A DNA stretch of 64,000 bases from Paenibacillus_E allorhizoplanae (GTDB taxonomy: Bacteria; Bacillota; Bacilli; Paenibacillales; NBRC-103111): contig NZ_CAKMMW010000006.1 of assembly GCF_927798215.1 (NCBI RefSeq), positions 186,001 through 250,000 on the forward strand, given 5' to 3'. Each line of letters starts with the position of its first letter. The stretch's first letter is position 1. The notes beneath the pieces were generated by a model that had not been told where the DNA came from, searched no databases, and saw only the letters and a list, made by a program, of their open reading frames with translations. This document shows positions 1-6,445 of this stretch, piece after piece. Position numbers and translations under genes: made by a program.

Positions 1-1260
1 GGTACATATTCAGTTGAAGAATTCGTTCAATCCCTTGAAGTGCCGCGCAAAATTTTAATCATGGTCAAAGCAGGCGGACCTACAGATGATACAATCAACC
101 AATTGCTTCCGCATTTGGATAAAGGCGATATTTTGATCGATGGCGGAAATGCTTTCTTCCCAGATACTCAACGTCGTAACAAAGAGCTCGAAGCCCACGG
201 AATTCGTTTCGTTGGAACAGGTGTTTCCGGCGGTGAAGAAGGCGCGCTTAAAGGACCTTCGATCATGCCAGGAGGCCAAGAAGACGCGTATAAATTGGTA
301 GAGCCTATCCTAACAGCAATCTCTGCAAAAGTTGGCGAAGATGCTTGTTGTACGTATATCGGGCCAGACGGCGCGGGTCACTATGTAAAAATGGTGCACA
401 ACGGTATTGAGTACGGAGATATGCAATTGATTTGTGAAGCCTACCAGTTGCTGAAAGATGTCCTTAACGTAAGCACAGAAGAGCTTCATGAGATCTTCAC
501 GGAGTGGAACAACGGGGAGCTGGACAGCTACTTGATCGAAATCACGCGTGATATTTTCACGAAATATGACGCTGAAACAGGCAAACCAATGGTTGACGTG
601 ATTTTGGATTCCGCAGGACAAAAGGGAACAGGAAAATGGACCAGTCAAAGTGCTCTGGACCTTGGCGTGCCGCTTTCTATCATCACGGAATCCGTATTCT
701 CCCGATTCATTTCTGCCATGAAGGAAGAACGCGTAGCAGCAAGCAAAGTACTCAAAGGACCTGATGCTCCAGCATTCACAGGGGATCGCAAAGCGTTTAT
801 TGAGGCTGTTCGTCAAGCTCTTTACGCAAGCAAAATTTGTTCTTATGCGCAAGGTTTCGCTCAAATGAGAGCAGCTTCCGAAGAATACAAATGGGATTTG
901 AAATACGGCAGCATCGCAATGATCTTCCGTGGCGGTTGTATTATCCGCGCTCGTTTCCTTCAAAATATCAAGGATGCGTATGATCGCAATCCTGAATTGA
1001 AAAACTTGTTGCTTGATTCTTACTTCACAGACGTAGTTCATAACTACCAAGGTTCATGGAGACAAGTGGTTGCAGAAGCGGTTGCTCGTGGTATCGCAGT
1101 TCCTTCTTTCGCATCCGCACTTGCTTACTATGACAGCTACCGTACAGAAAGATTGCCAGCTAACTTGTTACAAGCACAACGTGATTACTTCGGTGCTCAT
1201 ACGTTCCAACGTGTAGACAAAGAAGGATCCTTCCACTTCAACTGGATGGGTAACGAGTAG
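1..1260 (+). CDS. gndA: 6-phosphogluconate dehydrogenase, decarboxylating (5' end outside window)
   Basis: Oxidises and decarboxylates 6-phosphogluconate to ribulose 5-phosphate with NADP+ in the oxidative pentose phosphate pathway (cytoplasm). The frame is open from base 1, so the gene starts upstream; 419 residues are visible against about 470 for the family, so roughly 50 N-terminal residues with the start of the Rossmann fold are missing. Visible hallmarks are the GGNAFFPDT stretch, GTGVSGGEEGA, and the substrate/catalytic segment HYVKMVHNGIEYGDMQ. The C-terminal helical domain is complete and ends in FNWMGNE. The stop codon abuts the stop of the convergent gene at 1261 with no spacer. 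I see no terminator between them. Assignment is secure; isozyme naming (gnd versus gndA) is by convention. Confidence 0.97.
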   Translation, partial: GTYSVEEFVQSLEVPRKILIMVKAGGPTDDTINQLLPHLDKGDILIDGGNAFFPDTQRRNKELEAHGIRFVGTGVSGGEEGALKGPSIMPGGQEDAYKLVEPILTAISAKVGEDACCTYIGPDGAGHYVKMVHNGIEYGDMQLICEAYQLLKDVLNVSTEELHEIFTEWNNGELDSYLIEITRDIFTKYDAETGKPMVDVILDSAGQKGTGKWTSQSALDLGVPLSIITESVFSRFISAMKEERVAASKVLKGPDAPAFTGDRKAFIEAVRQALYASKICSYAQGFAQMRAASEEYKWDLKYGSIAMIFRGGCIIRARFLQNIKDAYDRNPELKNLLLDSYFTDVVHNYQGSWRQVVAEAVARGIAVPSFASALAYYDSYRTERLPANLLQAQRDYFGAHTFQRVDKEGSFHFNWMGNE

Positions 1261-1581
1261 TTATTTCTCATCTTGTAAGCCGTACGCCGCTTCTCGCAGC
1301 CACATCTTCAGTCGATCAGCTTCTTGATCGAAGCCGTTGCGTTTGTGGATGAGCATGAGAGATATCTCAGCAAAATAACGGAAATTTCTTAATAATCGTG
1401 GTTGAGTTAGACCTTGCATCATCGGGTCTTCTTCAGCCACTTTTTTCTTAATAAACTCTAATATCCAGACGACATCCTCTTTGCATAGTGTATAGCTTGG
1501 GTGCAAAATTTGCTCCAGTTTGCGTTGTGTGCGGTTCGTCAAGGCGGTAGTTTGGTTTTGCTGCATCACAGTTGGGTTCAA
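1261..1581 (-). CDS. Conserved hypothetical protein, 106 aa
   Basis: I do not recognise a named family. The protein is short, soluble and helix-rich, with a polar Gln/Thr-rich N-terminus, a central VVWILEFIKKK segment and a C-terminal amphipathic region (ADRLKMWLREAAYGL). No signal peptide or membrane segment is visible. The start is TTG at 1581, chosen because AAGGAG lies nine bases upstream on the minus strand; the internal ATG at codon 6 has no such site. It converges on gndA with zero spacing and is divergent from aroK, so the region 1582-1749 carries both promoters. The clean ribosome site supports a real gene; function unknown. Confidence 0.75.
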   Translation of the reverse strand: MNPTVMQQNQTTALTNRTQRKLEQILHPSYTLCKEDVVWILEFIKKKVAEEDPMMQGLTQPRLLRNFRYFAEISLMLIHKRNGFDQEADRLKMWLREAAYGLQDEK

Positions 1582-1675
1582 AGCTCCATCTCTCCTTATC
1601 GGCGTGGTCTCTCTAAAATCTTAACTGTTTGTGCTAGAATTTATTCACACTACTATATGATTTTTTAATGGATTG

Positions 1676-1704
1676 TATTCATGCTGTAAGGGCTATGGTA
1701 TGAT
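1676..1704 (+). promoter_or_regulatory. Candidate extended -10 promoter for aroK
   Basis: A TATGAT hexamer at 1699-1704 is preceded by TG one base upstream (TGGTATGAT), the extended -10 form. The -35 region at 17-bp spacing (TATTCA) is poor, as expected for an extended -10 promoter. It lies about 45 bp upstream of the aroK start. Confidence 0.45.
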
Positions 1705-1749
1705 GTTGGGAAAGTTTGTATGACTAGCATATGGGAAAAGGGGATTTGT

Positions 1750-2259
1750 GTGACAGTCAGAAATATTGTACTTGTTGGATTTATGGGAACAGGGAAATCA
1801 ACCGTAGGCAAGAAGCTTGCCGAGCGTTTAGGATGGAGTTTTTGTGATTCTGACGCCGTGTTAGAAGAAGTTCAACAGACAAGCATTCCTGAATTATTTC
1901 GGGATCATGGAGAAGCACACTTTCGCGCTCTGGAAACCGAGACGTTGGCACGTATATTAGATAGCGAGGGACAAGTTGTTGCGACGGGCGGCGGTGCGGT
2001 ACTTGCAGAATCTAATCGAATTTGCATGTTGCAGCATGGCTTTGTTGTTGCGTTGAACGCAACGGCAGAAACGATTATCCAAAGAGTGAGTGCGGATACG
2101 AATCGGCCTTTGCTGCAAGGTAATTTGGAAGAACGTGTTCATACGTTAATGGAACAAAGAAAACATGCCTATGATTTCGCTCATACGTCTATTGATACGA
2201 CGGACTTAAGCGAGGATGAAATTGCAGATCGCATCATTCAGCAAGCGGTGCGCCATTAA
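1750..2259 (+). CDS. aroK: Shikimate kinase
   Basis: Phosphorylates shikimate at O3 with ATP, the fifth step of the shikimate pathway to chorismate and aromatic amino acids. The P-loop GFMGTGKST is near the N-terminus, followed by the substrate-binding Asp segment (CDSDAVLEE), the FR(D)HGEAHFR motif and the GGGAVL loop; the lid Arg is in NRPLL. Length 169 residues is normal. The start is GTG at 1750, with AAAAGGGG six bases upstream; an upstream ATG at 1720 would add ten residues without a ribosome site. aroA, the next-but-one enzyme of the same pathway, follows at 2927, beyond a convergent rhodanese gene. Confidence 0.95.
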   Translation: MTVRNIVLVGFMGTGKSTVGKKLAERLGWSFCDSDAVLEEVQQTSIPELFRDHGEAHFRALETETLARILDSEGQVVATGGGAVLAESNRICMLQHGFVVALNATAETIIQRVSADTNRPLLQGNLEERVHTLMEQRKHAYDFAHTSIDTTDLSEDEIADRIIQQAVRH

Positions 2260-2262
2260 GGA

Positions 2263-2289
2263 GAAGATAAGCTCTTCAGCTTAATCTTC
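2263..2289. terminator. Hairpin between convergent aroK and rhodanese gene
   Basis: Inverted repeat GAAGATAAGCT / AGCTTAATCTTC with a CTTC loop, covering the last codons of the minus-strand rhodanese gene. There is no clear T-run on either side, so it may only weakly terminate or protect mRNA 3' ends. Confidence 0.35.
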
Positions 2290-2571
2290 CCACTCCAGCA
2301 TGCCGCCGGTCATGTTCTTAAGACCTTTATAACCGTTGGCTTCTAGATAGCCTAGTGCGCGTCCGCTTCGATTTCCACTGCGACATACTAAAATGACTTC
2401 GTCGACTTGTGGGATCTCGCTAAGCCGCTCTGGCAATTGGCCTAATGGAATATGTATTGCGCCTTGAATCATGCCTTCAGCTACTTCCTCATCTTCGCGA
2501 ACGTCAATAAGTGTTAACTGCTCTCCTTGTGCGAGTCTTGCTTTGATCTCGGATGGTAGAATCGTGTCCAT
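2281..2571 (-). CDS. Single-domain rhodanese-like sulfurtransferase
   Basis: A 96-residue stand-alone rhodanese domain. Such proteins accept or transfer sulfane sulfur through an active-site Cys, here at the start of the loop CRSGNRS. The family pattern is complete: LIDVREDEEVAEGMIQGAIHIPL (written here as the DVRE box plus the HIPLGQLP strand) and the terminal GGMLEWE. No signal peptide, so cytoplasmic. The ATG is preceded on the minus strand by GGAGG seven bases upstream. It is convergent with aroK and transcribed alone. The physiological sulfur acceptor cannot be told from sequence; GlpE-like or YtwF-like naming would be a guess. Confidence 0.88.
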   Translation of the reverse strand: MDTILPSEIKARLAQGEQLTLIDVREDEEVAEGMIQGAIHIPLGQLPERLSEIPQVDEVILVCRSGNRSGRALGYLEANGYKGLKNMTGGMLEWED

Positions 2572-2926
2572 GATACGCCTCCATGTTTGTATTTTCAGAA
2601 GAAAGCTTCTTACTTAGTATGATAGAAATATAACGACGTGATGTCAAACGAAGTGTTTCTTTAAAATATAGAATTTATATGTTGCACACGATAAACTGGC
2701 TATATTTCTAGATAAACGCTCCCGTCCAAGAAGGACGGCGGAGCCGTTTATTTCGTCTAGCTTTTCCTTGATACAGCTGCTAGGGGAGAAGGTTCCCAAG
2801 TTAGATTTCGTATGGTACACTGTCAATAAATCTTAGGATCTCTATCATCCTGCTGATGATTGGTTTCTTGGCATTCATTCTGCTGGATATACATATAAAC
2901 TATTTGCGAAGGAGTTAACAAACGAC
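2572..2926. other. 355-bp intergenic region between rhodanese gene and aroA
   Basis: No credible coding sequence. It holds the large imperfect hairpin at 2708-2760, a smaller perfect stem ATCATC-CTGCT-GATGAT at 2844-2860, and a possible aroA promoter (TTGGCA at 2868 with TATAAA at 2894, spacing 20 and therefore weak). A minus-strand open frame over 2644-2826 lacks a ribosome site and runs through the hairpin. Confidence 0.5.
2708..2760. repeat. Large imperfect hairpin upstream of aroA
   Basis: Arms CTAGA / TCTAG, then TAAACG / CGTTTA, CTCC / GGAG and CGTCC / GGACG close on an AAGAA loop, with short bulges. The element is self-complementary over about 50 bases and sits 167 bp upstream of the aroA start. 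It lacks a T-run and could be a leader RNA structure, an mRNA end or a small repeat unit. Confidence 0.55.
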
Positions 2927-4225
2927 ATGAAAGCCATCGTTAAACCAACCTCCCATCTTGAAGGGGAAATTAATGCTTTATCCTCCAAAAACTACACTAC
3001 ACGCTACTTGCTAATCGGTGCGCTAGCTAATGGGACAAGCACAATCTATTACCCAGCTCATAGTGAAGATAGTGATGCTATGAGACGATGTGTACGTGAT
3101 CTTGGCGCTATTATAGAAGAAGATGATGAGAAAATTGTAATCACAGGCTTCGGCAAGAACCCTAAACATGTGTCTGAATTGAATGTGGGTAACGCTGGCG
3201 CTGTTCTCCGCTTTTTGATGTCTACGGCTGCTTTCTGTCCGGAAGTGACATTTGTTAATACGTATCCGGAATCATTGGGTAAACGTCCTCATGATGATTT
3301 AATCGATACTTTGCAACAAATGGGCGTAGAAGTACAACATAATAACGGTCGTCTGCCGATAACAATTAAAGGGGGACAACCCCGCGGCGGCAAAATTACC
3401 GTTTCGGGTAATGTGAGTTCCCAGTTCCTGAGTTCTTTATTGTTTATGACGCCATTATTGGAAGAAGACAGTGAAATTGAAGTTCTGCATGATTTGAAGT
3501 CCAAAATTATTGTAGGGCAAACGCTTGAAGTATTAGCGCAGGCTGGCATCGTCGTTCATGCAAGTGAAGATTTAATGCACTACCGTATTCCAGGTGGACA
3601 ATCCTATGAAGCTAAAGAATATGTCATCCAAGGCGACTATCCGGGTTCAGCAGCTATTCTAGCTGCCGCTGCGGTTACGAATTCGGATGTGCGTGTACTT
3701 CGTCTGGAAGAGAACAGCAAGCAAGGTGAGAAGGCATGTGTGGATGTTCTGAAGGCAATGGGCGTAGATCTTACGCACGACAATGGTGTTGTACATGTTC
3801 GTGGCAATCAGCATCTAGTTGCTGGAGAATTCGATGGTGACCATTTTACGGATGCTGTTCTTGCGATGGTTGCTGCTGCTGTATTTGCTGAAGGGACTTC
3901 GCGCTTCTACAATGTTGAGAACCTACGGTATAAAGAGTGTGATCGTATCACAGATTATTTGAATGAGCTTCGCAAGGCTGGAGCTGATGTAGAAGAGCGT
4001 CAGAGTGAAATTATTGTTCATGGTAAACCACAAGGGGTTGAAGGTGGCGTAGAAATCAACGCGCATTTCGATCATCGGGTCATCATGGCATTAACTGTAG
4101 TTGGTCTACGCTCTGAGAAGGGTTTAACGATTCGGGATGCCCACCACGTGGCGAAGTCGTATCCACAATATTTCGACCACTTGCGCTCCATTGGCGCACA
4201 GGTTGAGCTAGTGAGCGAGTCCTAG
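2927..4225 (+). CDS. aroA: 3-phosphoshikimate 1-carboxyvinyltransferase (EPSP synthase)
   Basis: Transfers the enolpyruvyl group of phosphoenolpyruvate to shikimate 3-phosphate, the sixth shikimate-pathway step. The 432-residue length fits. Visible landmarks: the N-terminal PTSHLEGEINALSSKNYTTR (phosphate-binding Lys/Ser region), GNAGAVLRFL in place of the usual GNAGTxxR, QFLSSLL, GDYPGSAAILAAAAV, KECDRI and the terminal DHRVIMAL. The GNAGA variant, with Ala after GNAG, differs from the common Thr (class I GNAGT; class II GNSGT), so glyphosate sensitivity class should not be assumed. GGAG is twelve bases before the ATG. The next gene follows after 31 bp and may be cotranscribed. Confidence 0.95.
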   Translation: MKAIVKPTSHLEGEINALSSKNYTTRYLLIGALANGTSTIYYPAHSEDSDAMRRCVRDLGAIIEEDDEKIVITGFGKNPKHVSELNVGNAGAVLRFLMSTAAFCPEVTFVNTYPESLGKRPHDDLIDTLQQMGVEVQHNNGRLPITIKGGQPRGGKITVSGNVSSQFLSSLLFMTPLLEEDSEIEVLHDLKSKIIVGQTLEVLAQAGIVVHASEDLMHYRIPGGQSYEAKEYVIQGDYPGSAAILAAAAVTNSDVRVLRLEENSKQGEKACVDVLKAMGVDLTHDNGVVHVRGNQHLVAGEFDGDHFTDAVLAMVAAAVFAEGTSRFYNVENLRYKECDRITDYLNELRKAGADVEERQSEIIVHGKPQGVEGGVEINAHFDHRVIMALTVVGLRSEKGLTIRDAHHVAKSYPQYFDHLRSIGAQVELVSES

Positions 4226-4256
4226 AATCTCAATTACATTGAATGGGTGAGTCAGC

Positions 4257-5078
4257 ATGAGGATTATTTGGCAAGGATTGAAAGTGACGTTTGGATTGTT
4301 TCTCGTAGCAGGCCTTACATTTGCGAGCAGCGTATTTGCTGTATTGCTTTATGCGAAGGCCACAGGGAAAGAACCAGCTTTATTCGCTTCTGGTCCAGTA
4401 GTCTTAGCAGTTGATAAACCCGCCGCTGCGTTGAAGGCCACCGTGAAGCCGACACCGTCGCCTGCGCCTGCACAAGTCAAATCAGCGATGTTGGATGTCC
4501 CCATCGTACAACAACTGCCCGAGCTGCCTGCTGGCTGTGAGATCACAAGCCTCACGATGCTGCTGAAATACTATGGTGTAAACAAAACAAAGCTGGAATT
4601 AGTCGCCGAAATGCCTACAGACATGACACCAGCAACATTGGATGCGGGCGGCAACATCGCTTACTGGGGCAATCCGAACTCCGGTTTCGTTGGGGACGTA
4701 ACACGTAAGAAAAGAGGCTTTGGCATCTATTCCGCAGGATTGTTTCCGCTTATGAAAGACTATATCCCTCAAGCGATTAATATAACAGGGGAAGCTTTTG
4801 AATTGTATGAGCAGCAAGTGGCGCATGGGATCCCAGTTATCGTCTGGACGACAATCGACTACAATCTACCGTACAAATGGGTAACGTGGGATACGCCAAT
4901 CGGTCCTCTAAAGACAACGTATTCGGAACATGCTGTTGTCCTTGTAGGATTTGACGAAACGAATGTTTACTTAAATGACCCATTGAGTGGCAAAAAGCAA
5001 GTGAAAGTGAGTAAAGCACAGTTCGTTGAAACTTGGGAAGCAATGGGGAAACAAGGTCTAACCTACTTGAATAAATAG
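4257..5078 (+). CDS. Secreted or membrane-anchored C39-like cysteine peptidase
   Basis: 273 residues. An N-terminal hydrophobic segment (about residues 8-33) acts as signal peptide or anchor. It is followed by an Ala/Lys/Pro-rich linker (PTPSPAPAQ, about 65-75) and a Peptidase_C39_2-type papain-fold domain. The catalytic Cys is in LPAGCEITS and the catalytic His in SEHAVVLVGFD, followed by the YLNDPLSG strand. It resembles Bacillus YvpB. This clade is not fused to an ABC transporter, so a role in bacteriocin leader processing is not implied; target unknown. The upstream ribosome site is weak (GGGTGAG), consistent with coupling to aroA, and 13 bp separate it from the next gene. Confidence 0.82.
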   Translation: MRIIWQGLKVTFGLFLVAGLTFASSVFAVLLYAKATGKEPALFASGPVVLAVDKPAAALKATVKPTPSPAPAQVKSAMLDVPIVQQLPELPAGCEITSLTMLLKYYGVNKTKLELVAEMPTDMTPATLDAGGNIAYWGNPNSGFVGDVTRKKRGFGIYSAGLFPLMKDYIPQAINITGEAFELYEQQVAHGIPVIVWTTIDYNLPYKWVTWDTPIGPLKTTYSEHAVVLVGFDETNVYLNDPLSGKKQVKVSKAQFVETWEAMGKQGLTYLNK

Positions 5079-5091
5079 GAGAGAGATCCAC

Positions 5092-5517
5092 ATGACATTT
5101 GAGAATCCGTCTAGGGAACATATCAAAGAATTGCTTGCCAATGCAGGAAATATCGCTGTAGTAGGTTTATCCGATAAACCAGATCGCACATCTTATATGG
5201 TATCAGCCGCTATGCAAAGCAGAGGATACCGGATTATTCCTGTTAATCCAAATGCGGATCAAATTCTAGGTGAGAAATGCTACCCATCGTTATCGGACAT
5301 TCCTGAGCCTGTTGATATCGTGAATGTATTTCGTCGTGCTGATCAGGTTGTTCCAGTGGCTGAAGAGTCAGTTAAGATTGGGGCGAAAGTTTTCTGGTTG
5401 CAGCTAGATATCGTGAATGAAGAAGCAGGACGTATTGCTAGTGAAGCTGGCTTAGAAGTTATCATGGATCGCTGCATTAAAGTGGAAGATGCGATACTGA
5501 ACCCGCGTAACAATTAA
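5092..5517 (+). CDS. CoA-binding domain protein (YccU-like)
   Basis: A 141-residue single-domain protein of the CoA_binding_2 family, a Rossmann-like fold related to the N-terminal domain of succinyl-CoA synthetase alpha. Visible are the nucleotide-binding start NIAVVGLSDKPDRTSYMV, the RGYRIIPVNPN strand, the DIVNVFRRAD turn and the VFWLQLDIVNEEA segment, ending with MDRCIKVE. No enzyme activity is established for the family. A strong ribosome site (GGAGAGA) precedes the ATG. It follows the C39 gene by 13 bp, so the two are probably cotranscribed, ending at the hairpin at 5551. Confidence 0.9.
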   Translation: MTFENPSREHIKELLANAGNIAVVGLSDKPDRTSYMVSAAMQSRGYRIIPVNPNADQILGEKCYPSLSDIPEPVDIVNVFRRADQVVPVAEESVKIGAKVFWLQLDIVNEEAGRIASEAGLEVIMDRCIKVEDAILNPRNN

Positions 5518-5550
5518 TTCATGTTCGCGTAAGAAGTAAGTTTCAAACCC

Positions 5551-5600
5551 AAAAACCGCTAGTCGATCTCCTTTACAGGGGAGCGCTTAGCGGTTTTCTC
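5551..5600. terminator. Bidirectional intrinsic terminator
   Basis: Stem AAAACCGCTA / TAGCGGTTTT with inner pairing GATCTCC / GGGGAGC; A-run on the left and TTTTCTC on the right. It can serve both the CoA-binding gene and the convergent FAD gene. Confidence 0.85.
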
Positions 5601-5611
5601 ATACGTAGGAA

Positions 5612-6178
5612 CTAGGCTTTCAACACATCGTGATCAACGTAACGAGCACCGTTAAGTTCACTAATCACATTGATAGCGACTTTGGCTCCATCACCAGCAG
5701 TGATAATCGTATGCATGCTGACACCAGCCGTCGTACCTGCTGCCCATACACCTTTGAGACTTGTATTTCCTTGTGCATCACAGTCAACAATAGATTTAAT
5801 TCTTGGCTCAGTACCTTCTTTTGTCGCGATTCCAGCAGCTTCAGCAAGTTCAACGGATAAACCAGTTGCTAGAATAACGTGCTTACCTATATATGTATCA
5901 TTTTCTGTGGTGATCTCAAAACCATCTTCATTCTTTACAAGCTGAGTCGCTTTGCCATGTACGAATTCAGTTCCGAATTTAGCGGCTTGTTTCTTGCCGA
6001 TTTCAACTAAATCGGGCCCGCCAATCGCTTCAACACCATAGTGATTCTCGATCCATGCACGCTTCGTAACACTTTGCTCATTGTCGATGACGAGCGTTTT
6101 CTTGCCTGCTTTTGAAGTGAAAAGCGCAGCGCTTGCGCCGGTAGGACCTGCACCAATAATAATAACATCATAAGACAT
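5612..6178 (-). CDS. Short NAD(P)/FAD-dependent oxidoreductase (thioredoxin reductase-like fold)
   Basis: A 188-residue flavoprotein with the FAD ADP-binding motif GAGPTGASAA at residues 8-17 and the C-terminal FAD motif GVWAAGTTAG near residue 150. True thioredoxin reductase is about 310 residues with an inserted NADPH domain and a CxxC redox pair; here the insertion and the CxxC are both absent, leaving only the FAD domain. Such short proteins are common in Bacilli and of unknown function. The start is ATG at 6178, with GGAGGAA nine bases upstream; extending to 6217 would place the ribosome site inside the gene. Transcribed alone, divergent from the PTS operon. Confidence 0.85.
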   Translation of the reverse strand: MSYDVIIIGAGPTGASAALFTSKAGKKTLVIDNEQSVTKRAWIENHYGVEAIGGPDLVEIGKKQAAKFGTEFVHGKATQLVKNEDGFEITTENDTYIGKHVILATGLSVELAEAAGIATKEGTEPRIKSIVDCDAQGNTSLKGVWAAGTTAGVSMHTIITAGDGAKVAINVISELNGARYVDHDVLKA

Positions 6179-6309
6179 AAGCGTATTTCCTCCTTGAATC
6201 ATGAATTTGGGGTACAAGTAAAGTATGACAGCTTTTAGGGGACTTAGTCAACTTTTGCGTTTACTATGTAGAATAACCTTGATGGTACACGCGATCTGCT
6301 TATTTTTTT

Positions 6310-6338
6310 TTGACAAAAGCACGAACAAGCTTTACGAT
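6310..6338 (+). promoter_or_regulatory. SigA-type promoter for the PTS operon
   Basis: TTGACA at 6310-6315, 17-bp spacer, TACGAT at 6333-6338. It is the best promoter match in the window apart from those of tyrS and rpsD, and lies about 108 bp upstream of the permease start. Confidence 0.75.
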
Positions 6339-6341
6339 TTG

Positions 6342-6356
6342 ATAAGAGAATCTTAT
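6342..6356. promoter_or_regulatory. Palindrome at the PTS operon transcription start (candidate operator)
   Basis: Perfect inverted repeat ATAAGA-GAA-TCTTAT, four bases after the -10 hexamer, where a bound repressor would block initiation. Further downstream the leader can form two small hairpins (GTAAG/CTTAC and GTCAG-TTTT-CTGAC). Confidence 0.5.
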
Positions 6357-6445
6357 GATTATGGAAGATACGCTTCGAAATTGCTAAGGTAAGATGCTTA
6401 CGAAGTCAGTTTTCTGACGAAAACTTTTAGGAGGTTAGCATTCGT

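Noticed and set aside
310..1050. Long minus-strand open frame opposite gndA
   Set aside because: Shadow of the conserved plus-strand gene; no ribosome site and no recognisable protein pattern.
2644..2826. 60-codon minus-strand frame before aroA
   Set aside because: No ribosome site and it runs through the large hairpin.
4257..5078. C39-like peptidase as part of a bacteriocin system
   Set aside because: No ABC transporter fusion, no precursor peptide gene nearby; fits the stand-alone YvpB-like group.
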